Positions 8,158 through 17,296 of a DNA stretch of 64,000 bases are shown one piece after another. This DNA comes from Verrucomicrobiota bacterium. GTDB taxonomy: Bacteria; Verrucomicrobiota; Verrucomicrobiia; Limisphaerales; J093. Location of the stretch: contig JADJWF010000003.1 of NCBI GenBank assembly GCA_016716505.1, forward strand, positions 434,001 through 498,000, in the 5' to 3' direction. The notes under the pieces are model-generated. The model did no database searches. It worked only from the letters and a program-made list of their open reading frames with translations, and was not told the origin of the DNA. Both the position numbers and the translations under genes were made by a program. Each line of letters begins with the position of its first letter. The first letter of the stretch is position 1.

Positions 8158-9731
8158 CGTCGCAACCTGATGAACTGCTTTCCGCGTCGGGCCTCGGGAA
8201 ATCCTACGGCCCGGTCCGGGTGCTGACCGACGTGGACTTCAGCCTCCGCCGCGGCGAAGTCCACGCGTTGGTTGGCGAGAACGGAGCTGGCAAGAGCACG
8301 CTCAGCCGGATCATCGCCGGCATCACGCCGGCCGATTCCGGCTCGCTCAAGCTCGAGGGTCGTCCATTTCACCCCCGCGACCGCCGCGACGCCGAGCACC
8401 ACGGCATCCGGATGGTGATGCAGGAGCTCAATCTCGTCGGCAACCTCACGGTGGCCGAGAGTTTGTTCATTGACCGCCTGCCGCACCGCTGGGGCTGGAT
8501 TGACTACGCCGGGCTTCACCGTCAGGCCCGCGCCGCCCTTGAACGCGTCGGCCTGCGGGACCTCGATCCCGCGCGCCCGATCCGCACGCTCGGGGTTGGC
8601 CAGCAGCAAATGGTCGAGATCGCGGCCGGCCTGGCACGACGCTGCGACGTGCTCATTCTCGACGAGCCCACCGCCGCACTGACCGATCCGGAAATCGAAC
8701 AACTCTTCCAACAGATTGCCGCCCTCAAAGCCGCCGGCACCGGCATCCTGTACATCTCGCATCGCATGGAAGAAATCCGCCGCGTGGCAGACCGCGTCAG
8801 CGTCTTGCGGGACGGCCGGCTGGTGGCAACCCGGCCGATGGGCGAGATCACCCTCGACGAGATCGTGCGCCTGATGGTGGGCCGCGATGTCGGCTGGAAC
8901 TTCGACCGCCAGCCGCGCCAGCCCGGCACCGTGGCGCTGGAAGTCCGCGGCCTCCGCCGCGAGCCGGCGGTGAAGGACGTGAGTTTCGAGGTGCGGCGCG
9001 GAGAAATCCTCGGCTTCGCCGGCCTGATGGGTTCGGGCCGCACGGAGACCATGCGCGCGATCTTTGGCGCGGACCGGCCGGACGCCGGAGAAATCCGGCT
9101 GCGCGGGGCCGCCCCGCCGGTGCGCATCCGCTCCCCGCGCGACGCGGTCCGGCAAGGGGTCGCCCTCCTCACCGAAAACCGCAAGGAACAAGGTCTGCTG
9201 CTGCCGTTGGCGGTGCGGGTCAACATGACGTTGCCCTCGCTGCCCCGTTTTGGCGCGGCGCTTGGCTGGCTGCGACGAAATGCGGAAACGGCCGAAAGCA
9301 CACGCTGGATCGGCGCGCTGGGCATCCGGTGCCGCGACGCCGAGCAACGCGTGGCCGACCTGAGCGGCGGCAACCAACAAAAGGTCGTTCTGGCCAAATG
9401 GCTCCTGCGCGACTGCGACGTGCTCATTTTCGACGAGCCCACGCGGGGCATTGACGTCGGCGCCAAGTTCGAGATCTACCGCCTCCTCGATGACCTTGCC
9501 GCCAAGGGCAAGGCGATCGTGATGGTGTCGTCTGATCTGCCCGAATTGATGGCGCTGTGCGACCGCATCGCCGTCATGTCGGCGGGCCGGCTCGCCGCGA
9601 CGTTCCGCCGGGGCGAATGGACCGAGGACCAGATCATGGCAGCGGCGCTGAGCGGGTACCGACGAACTCCAGCGGATCAAGCCGCTCCGAAAACCAACAC
9701 CTGGGCGGGGCCGACCGGGGCGACGGCGTAA
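8154..9731 (+). CDS. Sugar ABC transporter ATP-binding protein with two nucleotide-binding domains (RbsA/XylG type)
   Basis: 525 residues with two ABC cassettes. Cassette 1 has Walker A GENGAGKST, signature LGVGQQQMVEIA and Walker B LILDEPTAALTD. Cassette 2 has a degenerate Walker A (GLMGSGRTE), signature LSGGNQQKVVLAKWL and Walker B LIFDEPTRGIDVG. This asymmetry is typical of the RbsA/MglA/XylG family, which energises a dimeric RbsC-like permease for monosaccharide uptake. The permease gene would normally follow at once, but the next gene is convergent and starts its 3' end 16 bases away, so the partner must lie elsewhere or be lost. The last 20 residues are a poorly conserved tail. Confidence 0.9.
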   Translation: MTSQPDELLSASGLGKSYGPVRVLTDVDFSLRRGEVHALVGENGAGKSTLSRIIAGITPADSGSLKLEGRPFHPRDRRDAEHHGIRMVMQELNLVGNLTVAESLFIDRLPHRWGWIDYAGLHRQARAALERVGLRDLDPARPIRTLGVGQQQMVEIAAGLARRCDVLILDEPTAALTDPEIEQLFQQIAALKAAGTGILYISHRMEEIRRVADRVSVLRDGRLVATRPMGEITLDEIVRLMVGRDVGWNFDRQPRQPGTVALEVRGLRREPAVKDVSFEVRRGEILGFAGLMGSGRTETMRAIFGADRPDAGEIRLRGAAPPVRIRSPRDAVRQGVALLTENRKEQGLLLPLAVRVNMTLPSLPRFGAALGWLRRNAETAESTRWIGALGIRCRDAEQRVADLSGGNQQKVVLAKWLLRDCDVLIFDEPTRGIDVGAKFEIYRLLDDLAAKGKAIVMVSSDLPELMALCDRIAVMSAGRLAATFRRGEWTEDQIMAAALSGYRRTPADQAAPKTNTWAGPTGATA

Positions 9732-9747
9732 AGCCGCGGGTGCGGCC

Positions 9748-12700
9748 TCAACGCGCGAGCCGGTAGAATGCCGCCGCCGCGTCGGTGGGTTCCTCAATGG
9801 CGAATTCTCCGCCAACGCCCTCGGGCGAAGCTGTCACCCGCGCCCACTCTGCAATCGGGCCAAGCCCTGCGGTGGACTCGAGTTGGTACCGTGCGGCCGA
9901 CGCAGGCCAGAAAACGCGTACGCGGCCCTGCTGCCGGGCCGGCTCGATGCGCAGCGCCGCCTGTGCCGGGTGCCGGATGTCCACGGTGGCGTTCCCCTGC
10001 AGTCGCAGGATGAGCCGTCCCTCGGCGGCCTGGAACACGTGCGGCGGCGACAAGTAAAGCGGCGCGCCGTTGAGCCGGACTTCGGGCCGTTGGGACAATC
10101 CCACCACGAGGATCTCGTAAGGTTCGGAGGGCCAACCGCGCACCCTGAACGCCACGCCATCGGCGCGCTCCTGAACCTCATCCACCACTCCGGGCGCGTG
10201 GACGATCAACCCGTGGCGAAGAAAGGCCCGGTGATCGTACACCGGTTGCCCCAGCCACCGCGCCGCCGGTGCCAGGACCGTCGCGGGATTGATGTTTGGT
10301 CCGTTGCGACTTTGCGGCCGAAGATTGTAGCTGTCCGGCAACAGCCCCAGGTACTCGGCGTCCGTCGCCGGGTACGTCTGCTGGATGCCCGAAATCGCGA
10401 TGCCGTCGGCGACCTGCCGCCACGGGCCGGTTTGATCGTGCCGCGCCAGCCGGTAGAGCGCCTCGGCATACACGAGTCCACACCACTGCACCGGCAGACC
10501 AATCCAGTTCGGTGCGACCCAGGCCGTGGCGCCCAGCACGGGAATGGTTGCGTAGGGTCCGACAGGATGGTCCGTCGGCGGGGTCAGATAGACAAACGGA
10601 AGACCTGTCCATGCCCAGTCGCGCGCGGCGGCCAGGAACTCCGGCTCCGCCGTCAACTCGTATCCCAGGACAAACGACTGAACCAGATGGGCCGCGGCCA
10701 GGATGTCCGGCGTGTGCAAGGCAATTTCCCACGTTTGCGCGCCGCGCGGAACGGTGCCGGCGTAATTGGTGACGGCCTGCCGCAAGCGCCGCACCCCCTC
10801 GGCGATCAACTGGCGATCACCGGAGAACGCCGCCGCCTCAAGCACCGCCACCAGCGTCGCGGCGGTGAGCCCGTTCGCGTGATCAGCCCAATGCGTCCGG
10901 CCATAGTCCAGCCCCCCGGCCGAGGGCCTGTACTGGATCGTTCCGTCGGGGCGGAATCGGCCCAGCAGCGAGCGCCCGAAGTCGCGGGCGGCGACGGCAT
11001 TCTCCACTGTTCGCCGATAAACCAACGCTGGAGCGGGCTGACGAACGTGCCCAACCAACGCCTGGTTCAAACTCCCGGAAGGCACCAGCCCAAGCGCCCG
11101 CCGAGCCGCTTCACTCAAGCGTCCAGCCAGCGCCGCCTCTTCGACGCGCGGCGCGAGCCAATCCATCCACAGCGCGGCATCCGCGGCGGGCCCCGACCCG
11201 AAGCCCGGTGCGGCGTGCCGATACTGATCACCATCGCGAATCTTCGAATCGAGCCAGCCCCGCGCGGCGAGCCGGTGAAAATCGGTGGCCGTCATGCCGG
11301 GCGATGGCAGCGACGCGAGGCCAAACAACTCGACGTACTGCCGCACCGCCGGCACGACCGTGGCGCCCTCTCCGCCCAGCAATATCGCGGACACTGTCAA
11401 GGTACGATTGGCCGGCAGACGCGCCGTGTCATACGGGAGGAGGCTGCTCTCGTCGCGGTTCAAGCCGTCGGATCCGGGGAACAGCAACCCCATGACTTGA
11501 GCGCCGGAATGAAACAGCCGGTCCGGGGTGTCGAAGAACGCGCAAACATTTATGGCCGCCTCCCGATTCCAGGCGAAGCCCACGTACTGCCCCTCCGCCG
11601 CGACGACTGCCAACGGCAGCGTGAGTTTCAGCACGTCCGGCACCTGGCGGTTGGAATCCGGCGGGTTGAGATCAGCGGTCGAACTGCTTGGTTCGTTTTC
11701 GAGGTATTCGACGCCGGCCAGCAGCGCCTGCGTCTTGTTGGTGCCGAAGCTTCCCAACCCGGGCAGCAGGGTCAGCAACGGCAAGTGTAACACGTCGCGA
11801 TCCTGATCCACGCGCACGCGCGTCTCGACCATCAGGCTGCCGGCCGTATTGAGCCGAAAGGTCTGCTCGGCTTCCCACGTCGCACCGTCAGGGTCAGCAC
11901 AGGTGACCCGGGCAGTCAGCCGCCCACCAATCTGCGCGTCGGCCAGATGCTGCAACGGCTGCCCCACCACCGTGACGGTCGCTCCCTCGCCCCCCAGGCG
12001 AAACCAACGGGCGGCACCGTCGAGAACATACCCGACCAAGGGTGCGGCATTACCGCAGGCCATCAGAATGTTGTTCACCCGCACTTCGAAACCGCCAAGA
12101 CGATTGGTCGCGTGGATCACCCGGAGCGGGCCGGACTGGATGGCGGGAGCGTCGGCACCGAGAACCGACGGCTCGGGCTTCGGCCACGTCGGTTCCGCGA
12201 AGGTGACGCGCTCGGAAAACCAGAGCCTCGACACGATGCACGCACCGCCGCTGCCGGGCGGATCAATTCGCAGCCGGTACCCCTTGCCCAGCGCCGGCAG
12301 GCGGACCTTGGCTTCGTGCCAGTCGCCACCGGGCACGTAAAACCGAACGGACTCAGCTTCGCTGGGCGCCGTGCGGTAGTAAAAGACCTGCGCCATGCCC
12401 CCCTGCTCTGACCGCAAGCGGAAGTGCAACCAGAGCGGCGTGCCGTCCGGGTAGTCCCGTGGCGGGCCGGCGAAGTACGGGTCGAGCCCCGTAATCGTCA
12501 TGTGCAGACCGTCCGGCCCGGGCCCAAAACCGGACAGGTGATGCTGGGGCGTCCACTCCCCCACGTCCGGGACGGTGGTGAAATCAAAATCGGGCAAGGG
12601 ACCGCGCGCCTCGAACCGAAGGGACGCGAGCGTGAAACGCCCCGAGCTTCCCGGCGGATCAATGCGCATCCGTTGACGCGCGCCCAGCGCCGGCACCGCC

Positions 12701-13104
12701 ACGCGCCCCTCCACCCAGCGGCCCGCGGGTGCCACAAAGCCGACGGAACGGGCCTCCGTGGGTTGTCCGCCGGCAGGAAAGTAAAACACCTGACACCAAC
12801 CGCCCGTCTCCGAGTACAACCGCAGTCGCAGCCAGAGCGGCTGCCCGGCCGGATAGTCTGCCGCCGGCCCGATGACCATCGGATCAATGCCCGTGATCAC
12901 TCCACTGAGGCCCTCAACGCCGCCCGTGAACTGGCTGATCTGGTTGGCGGCCGTCCAGCCCGTCCGCCCTGCGGCCGTGGTGAAGTCGAAGGCCGGCAAG
13001 GAAGCTGAACCGCGGACTTTCGCCGAGAACAGGCAGGCGAACGCGGCCACGGTGAGCCAATTGGTTGCTCGCCACGGGAGCCGAAGAGGATGGAAAAGCG
13101 ACAT
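9748..13104 (-). CDS. Large secreted protein with duplicated N-terminal beta modules and helical toroid-like region
   Basis: 1118 residues starting at the ATG at 13104, which precedes a signal peptide (core LTVAAFACLF). The N-terminal part carries two clear copies of a module of about 125 residues: 'PAFDFTTAAGRTGW...ITGIDPMVIGP...YPAGQPLWLRLRLYSETGGWCQVFY' and 'PDFDFTTVPDVGEW...ITGLDPYFAGP...YPDGTPLWLHFRLRSEQGGMAQVFY'. A middle beta region and an alpha-helical part follow ('HWADHANGLTAATLVAVLEAA', 'DILAAAHLVQSFVLGYELT') that resembles an (alpha/alpha) barrel of polysaccharide lyases or hydrolases. The end 'YQLESTAGLG...FYRLAR' is a common Verrucomicrobial C-terminal module. Function unknown; a glycan-active enzyme is the best guess from context. 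Confidence 0.75.
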   Translation of the reverse strand: MSLFHPLRLPWRATNWLTVAAFACLFSAKVRGSASLPAFDFTTAAGRTGWTAANQISQFTGGVEGLSGVITGIDPMVIGPAADYPAGQPLWLRLRLYSETGGWCQVFYFPAGGQPTEARSVGFVAPAGRWVEGRVAVPALGARQRMRIDPPGSSGRFTLASLRFEARGPLPDFDFTTVPDVGEWTPQHHLSGFGPGPDGLHMTITGLDPYFAGPPRDYPDGTPLWLHFRLRSEQGGMAQVFYYRTAPSEAESVRFYVPGGDWHEAKVRLPALGKGYRLRIDPPGSGGACIVSRLWFSERVTFAEPTWPKPEPSVLGADAPAIQSGPLRVIHATNRLGGFEVRVNNILMACGNAAPLVGYVLDGAARWFRLGGEGATVTVVGQPLQHLADAQIGGRLTARVTCADPDGATWEAEQTFRLNTAGSLMVETRVRVDQDRDVLHLPLLTLLPGLGSFGTNKTQALLAGVEYLENEPSSSTADLNPPDSNRQVPDVLKLTLPLAVVAAEGQYVGFAWNREAAINVCAFFDTPDRLFHSGAQVMGLLFPGSDGLNRDESSLLPYDTARLPANRTLTVSAILLGGEGATVVPAVRQYVELFGLASLPSPGMTATDFHRLAARGWLDSKIRDGDQYRHAAPGFGSGPAADAALWMDWLAPRVEEAALAGRLSEAARRALGLVPSGSLNQALVGHVRQPAPALVYRRTVENAVAARDFGRSLLGRFRPDGTIQYRPSAGGLDYGRTHWADHANGLTAATLVAVLEAAAFSGDRQLIAEGVRRLRQAVTNYAGTVPRGAQTWEIALHTPDILAAAHLVQSFVLGYELTAEPEFLAAARDWAWTGLPFVYLTPPTDHPVGPYATIPVLGATAWVAPNWIGLPVQWCGLVYAEALYRLARHDQTGPWRQVADGIAISGIQQTYPATDAEYLGLLPDSYNLRPQSRNGPNINPATVLAPAARWLGQPVYDHRAFLRHGLIVHAPGVVDEVQERADGVAFRVRGWPSEPYEILVVGLSQRPEVRLNGAPLYLSPPHVFQAAEGRLILRLQGNATVDIRHPAQAALRIEPARQQGRVRVFWPASAARYQLESTAGLGPIAEWARVTASPEGVGGEFAIEEPTDAAAAFYRLAR

Positions 13105-13251
13105 GACGAAGTCTGGGCGCAGCACCAGCCGGGGCGTCAACCGAAAGCGAAAAGGTCGGGCGCGGACGGACCTGACCCAAACCTTCACGCCCGCACGCTT
13201 GTTGAGCAGATTTCGGTTCCCTCCGCCCGTCACCTGAACTTCAATCCTCCC

Positions 13252-14169
13252 ATGAGCACGCCCACCGTTTGTCGTCGTTCGTTTTTGAAGTATGTGGCCG
13301 CCACCCTCGCCGGTGGTGGCATTGCCAGCACCGCCCGAGCAGTCGAACCGTTCAACCGCCCGGGCAAACCGGTGCTCCGCCTGAGTCTCGCCGCGTATTC
13401 GTTCCGCGATTTCTTCAATGCCGCCGAGCCGGCCAAGCGGTTGACCCTGCCCCAGTTCATTGACTTCTGCGCCGAACACGGCTGCGAGGGAACAGAACTG
13501 ACCAGTTACTACTTTCCCAAACCGCTCGACTCAGCCTTTCTCATCCGCCTGAAGCGGCATGCCTTTCTGCGCGGCCTGACCATCAGCGGCACCGCGGTGG
13601 GCAACAACTTTGCCCGGCCACCGGGGCCGGAGCTCGATCGCGAAATCGCCGCGGTGAAGGAATGGATTGACCACGCGGCCGTCCTCGGCGCGCCCCACAT
13701 TCGGGTCTTCGCGGGGGAGGCCCGCGGCCTGGACAAGGCGGAGGCCAAACGGCAGTGCATCCGCGCGCTCGAGGAATGCGGCGAATATGCCGGACGGCGG
13801 GGCATCTGGCTCGGACTCGAAAACCACGGCGGCATCGTGGCGCAGGTGGACGACCTGCTCGAAATCCTCGGCGCCGTGAAGTCGCCCTGGGTCGGAGTCA
13901 ACTTCGACGGCGGCAATTTCTACGGCCCGGGCGATCCGTACGACGACATGGCCCGGCTCGCTCCCTACGCCGTCAACGCGCAGATCAAGGTGGAAGTCCA
14001 TCACCCCGGTCAGGGCAAGAAGCCGGCGGACCTGCCGCGCATCGTGAGGATTCTGCGCGACGCGAACTACCAAGGTTTCGTCGCTCTGGAATACGAAGCA
14101 AACGAGGATCCTCGGCGAGCCGTGCCCGTGTGGTTAAACCGGCTGCGCGAGGCATTCGCCGGCGCCTGA
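13252..14169 (+). CDS. Tat-exported sugar phosphate isomerase/epimerase-like TIM-barrel protein
   Basis: 305 residues. The start at 13252 gives a twin-arginine signal (RRSFLKYVAATLAGGG) followed by a xylose-isomerase-like TIM barrel: 'LRLSLAAYSFRDFF', 'FCAEHGCEGTELTSYYFP', 'GAPHIRVFAGEARG', 'IWLGLENHGGIVAQVDDLLEIL', 'WVGVNFDGGNFYG' and 'VALEYEANEDP'. The conserved Glu, Asp and His/Glu residues (LENHGG, NFDGGNF, ALEYE) could form the usual metal site. Such proteins are numerous in Planctomycetes and Verrucomicrobia and are thought to isomerise or epimerise sugars; no substrate can be assigned. It is divergent from the large secreted protein across a 147-base gap. Confidence 0.85.
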   Translation: MSTPTVCRRSFLKYVAATLAGGGIASTARAVEPFNRPGKPVLRLSLAAYSFRDFFNAAEPAKRLTLPQFIDFCAEHGCEGTELTSYYFPKPLDSAFLIRLKRHAFLRGLTISGTAVGNNFARPPGPELDREIAAVKEWIDHAAVLGAPHIRVFAGEARGLDKAEAKRQCIRALEECGEYAGRRGIWLGLENHGGIVAQVDDLLEILGAVKSPWVGVNFDGGNFYGPGDPYDDMARLAPYAVNAQIKVEVHHPGQGKKPADLPRIVRILRDANYQGFVALEYEANEDPRRAVPVWLNRLREAFAGA

Positions 14170-14199
14170 ATCGCCGCCGCCCCTGCTGCGGGTCGGGGG

Positions 14200-17181
14200 C
14201 TATTTTTCCGCCGTGCCGATGTACTCGAGGAGGTCCGCGACGCCTTGAGGGTCAAGCCCCGCCTCCAGTTCGTCCGGCATGAGCGACTTCCCTGTACTCC
14301 GCATGGCGGCGATGCTCGTCCGCGGGATGACCGTTTCCTTGCCGTAGGCCTGACGCAGGGTCACTGCGGTGGCCGTCTCGTTGACGAGAACGCCGAGCAC
14401 GCTCTCGTCGTCCTTGGTCTCCACCTCGTAGGCCACGTACTGCGGCAGCAACTCGCGACTGGGGTCAATCAGGTTCGAGAGCAGCTTGTCCTTGCCCGCG
14501 TTGCGCACGCTGACGAGATCCGGGCCGACAAGCCACCCTTCGCCCCCCAGTCGGTGGCAGGAGGCGCAGCGCTCCTGAAACACCTGCCGGCCTCGGGCCG
14601 CATCACCGGCGAGCGTCAAGGCGGGTTCATAAGCCGCGAGCACCTCCTCCCGGCTGCCGGCCCCTGCCGCCGTCAGCAGCCGGACGGCGCGGCCGCGAAT
14701 CGCCTCATCGCGGTGGTTGGTGAGCTGATCTATCTGCACGGAGGTCAGGTCCGTCCGGCGAATCACACCCGACTCCACCGCGCCCAACAACGCAGGCAGC
14801 CGCTCCGGCCGGCCCAGCAACACCGCCACCGCCGCCTCCCGTAGGCGTGGGGTGAAGGCGGGCCAACGGGCGACGAGGGCGGTCGCAAGCTCGGGGCCCG
14901 AGAGACGCCCCAGCGTCTCCAGCGCCGCGAGTTGGATTGGCTGCGGGGTTTCCGGGGTGAGCAGGGACAGCAGCAGAACGCCGGCTTCCTCGAAACGCGT
15001 GAGCGCCAGCAGTTCCACGGCGCGAACCCGGTCACGCTCGGGTTGCTGGCTGTCCCGGGCCAGAACGCGGGCGCGCTCCAGGATCGGTTGAATCCGTTCG
15101 GCCGCGAGCGACGCCCGGGCGCGGCGCAACCCCTCGGCAAGCCCATGCACCAGTGCAAACGCCGCGGCAGGGTCGGGCGTGCGGGCAACGTGATCCAGCA
15201 CGGCGGCGACCTCGTTGCTCTGGTTGCGCGCGCCAATGACGCGGACCAGATCCCGCAGGAATTCCGGCGCGGCCACCGGTTGACCGCCCGAACGCCGCGC
15301 GAGCCGCTGGAACAATTCTCCCGCTCCGTCAGCGAGAGAACTCAGTATCGCTGCCCGCATCCACGGATCGCCACCGTCCCGCACGGCCAAATCCTCCAGA
15401 CCCTGAATGCGTTCGGGCCCCCGGCATTCTCCCAGCGTGAACGCCACTTGATACCGTACCAACGGCGACGAATCACCCGTCATTGCGAGCAGCCGGGCGG
15501 GCAGTGGGTGGGTTGCCCCGGCGCTCGCGAGAAAAGGTTCCGACAGTTTCACCGCGTGTTCGCGGACCCGGTCGTCGGTGTCGTCGAGGGCGCGCTGAAG
15601 GTGTTCCTGCCGCAGCGCGCCCAGTCCCGCCAGCGCGTAAAGGGCATGCAAGCGGCCGAGAGGCGACGCAGCGTCCCCCAAGAGTCGCTCGAGCGCCGGA
15701 ATCGCTGCCCGATCCGGTCGCTCGTAAATCAGTCGCGCCGCTGTCTCCCGATGCCACGCGTTACGGTGCCCCAGCGCGGCCACGAGTTCCGCCGTGCCCG
15801 CCTCGCCGAGCCGCGGCCGAGCCGGCGGTTTGAATCCGGTAGGCACCACGCGGTAGATGCGGCCACGATCGTTGCCGGCATTGAGATCCAGGTGCTTCTT
15901 CAATGCCGGCGGCAGCGACCACGGGTGCTCGATGATCTCGCGATACATGTCCACGATGTAGAGCGCGCCGTCGGGTCCGTTCACCAACTGCACCGGACGA
16001 AACCATGTGTCGCGGGAGGTCAGGAATTCGACCCGCTGCTCCTCCGCCGGTCTTTCGGCCCGCAGAACCACGCCGTCCTGTCGCAGCTTCTTGCGATGAA
16101 TCAGATTGCTCCCGCAGTCGGCGGTGAACGCATCACCCACAAACTCCTCGGGCCACGCATCCCCGCGATAAATGGTGACGCCGGTGGCGCTCGTGAAGTA
16201 ACCGCTCGCCCGGCCGCCGCCTTCGATGAGCCCGGGCACGGCGCCGCTCACGCGCCAGCGCGTGCGAATGACCCGCCACGGTTCCTCCGGACTGGTGCGA
16301 AAGACCTCCGCTGCCGGGCCGTCCACGGCGATGCTCTGCAGCACCGGCGGCATGTCGAAGTAGGGATTCCGCGCCGCGTAGCGGGCATCGTATTGGAACA
16401 CCCGAAGGTGGTCGCTGTTGTTGCAGGTGAAGCGGCGGCCGCGATCGTCAAACGCCAGCCCGTACTGTCCACCCCCGGCCTCGGCAACCATTTCCCACGT
16501 GCGCGGGTCGAAGGCGAAGTCGCGTCCGCGCACATTCACCGATCGCCCGGCGGGCCAGCGCGGGGAAGTAATCTCGCCACCGTTTGGCGCCGTGCAGCCG
16601 TGGATGCGGTTGTCCAATCCCCAGCGGAAGCTGTTCACCATGGCCTGCATGTTGAGCTGGTTGGTGGCGTAGGGCGCGTAATCAATGGCGAAGCCCGTGA
16701 AGGCGAGCTCCCGGCTTTCGGCCTTGCCGTCGCCGTCGGTGTCCCGACAGAAGAAAACGTCCGGGGTCGCGGCCACGAACAATCCGCCGTTGGCCCAGAA
16801 GACGCCGGTCGGCCACGGCAGGTCGTCCACAAAGACCCGGCTGCGGTCCATGCGGCCATCGCCGTCCGTGTCCTCCAACAGTCGGATCCGCCCGAGGTGC
16901 GGCTTGGCATCGCGCAGCTCCGAATAGTCAATCATCTCGACCGCGAACAATCTTCCGTTCTCATCGAAGCAGATTTCGATCGGATCGCGGACCAGCGGCT
17001 CGGCGGCGACCAACTCGACCCGGAAGCCGGGCTTTACGACGAAGGTGGCCAGCGCTTCAGCCGGCTCGACCGGAGGGAAGCGCGGCAATTCCCGCAAGTC
17101 CACCTCGGGCTCGGCGGCCGCGAGCGCCCGGCCCACCAGCAGCAGGGCAAAGGCAATTCGCACGATGGCAGGACGGTTCAT
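14200..17181 (-). CDS. PVC-type cytochrome c with membrane-bound dehydrogenase-like propeller and HEAT repeats
   Basis: 993 residues, signal peptide MNRPAIVRIAFALLLVGRALA. The N-terminal part (about 35-440) is a beta-propeller of the PVC 'membrane-bound dehydrogenase' type: 'FCFDENGRLFAVEM'-like 'ICFDENGRLFAVEMIDYSEL', 'RIRLLEDTDGDGRMD', 'DFAFDPRTWEMVAEAGGGQYG' and 'GPDGALYIVDMYREIIEH'. HEAT-like helical repeats occupy about 460-850. A C-terminal cytochrome c domain has one heme site, CASCH, after 'RGRQVFQERC', with a later methionine as possible sixth ligand. The family is periplasmic and presumed to oxidise carbohydrates or alcohols while passing electrons through the heme. The start at 17181 is set by the signal peptide. 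Confidence 0.87.
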   Translation of the reverse strand: MNRPAIVRIAFALLLVGRALAAAEPEVDLRELPRFPPVEPAEALATFVVKPGFRVELVAAEPLVRDPIEICFDENGRLFAVEMIDYSELRDAKPHLGRIRLLEDTDGDGRMDRSRVFVDDLPWPTGVFWANGGLFVAATPDVFFCRDTDGDGKAESRELAFTGFAIDYAPYATNQLNMQAMVNSFRWGLDNRIHGCTAPNGGEITSPRWPAGRSVNVRGRDFAFDPRTWEMVAEAGGGQYGLAFDDRGRRFTCNNSDHLRVFQYDARYAARNPYFDMPPVLQSIAVDGPAAEVFRTSPEEPWRVIRTRWRVSGAVPGLIEGGGRASGYFTSATGVTIYRGDAWPEEFVGDAFTADCGSNLIHRKKLRQDGVVLRAERPAEEQRVEFLTSRDTWFRPVQLVNGPDGALYIVDMYREIIEHPWSLPPALKKHLDLNAGNDRGRIYRVVPTGFKPPARPRLGEAGTAELVAALGHRNAWHRETAARLIYERPDRAAIPALERLLGDAASPLGRLHALYALAGLGALRQEHLQRALDDTDDRVREHAVKLSEPFLASAGATHPLPARLLAMTGDSSPLVRYQVAFTLGECRGPERIQGLEDLAVRDGGDPWMRAAILSSLADGAGELFQRLARRSGGQPVAAPEFLRDLVRVIGARNQSNEVAAVLDHVARTPDPAAAFALVHGLAEGLRRARASLAAERIQPILERARVLARDSQQPERDRVRAVELLALTRFEEAGVLLLSLLTPETPQPIQLAALETLGRLSGPELATALVARWPAFTPRLREAAVAVLLGRPERLPALLGAVESGVIRRTDLTSVQIDQLTNHRDEAIRGRAVRLLTAAGAGSREEVLAAYEPALTLAGDAARGRQVFQERCASCHRLGGEGWLVGPDLVSVRNAGKDKLLSNLIDPSRELLPQYVAYEVETKDDESVLGVLVNETATAVTLRQAYGKETVIPRTSIAAMRSTGKSLMPDELEAGLDPQGVADLLEYIGTAEK

Positions 17182-17296
17182 TTGAGCGGCCACCATTGAA
17201 ACAAGGCGAGCTTCCGTGGGAAACGCGAAACGGACGGCCGTGGGCAGGAAGTCGGCCGGGCTTGCGTCCGTCTTTGGGAGCAGCGAGGGTGCCCCC

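Noticed and set aside
9883..11790. A plus-strand frame of 635 codons opposite the large secreted protein
   Set aside because: No motif; the minus-strand frame has a signal peptide, repeats and a known C-terminal module.
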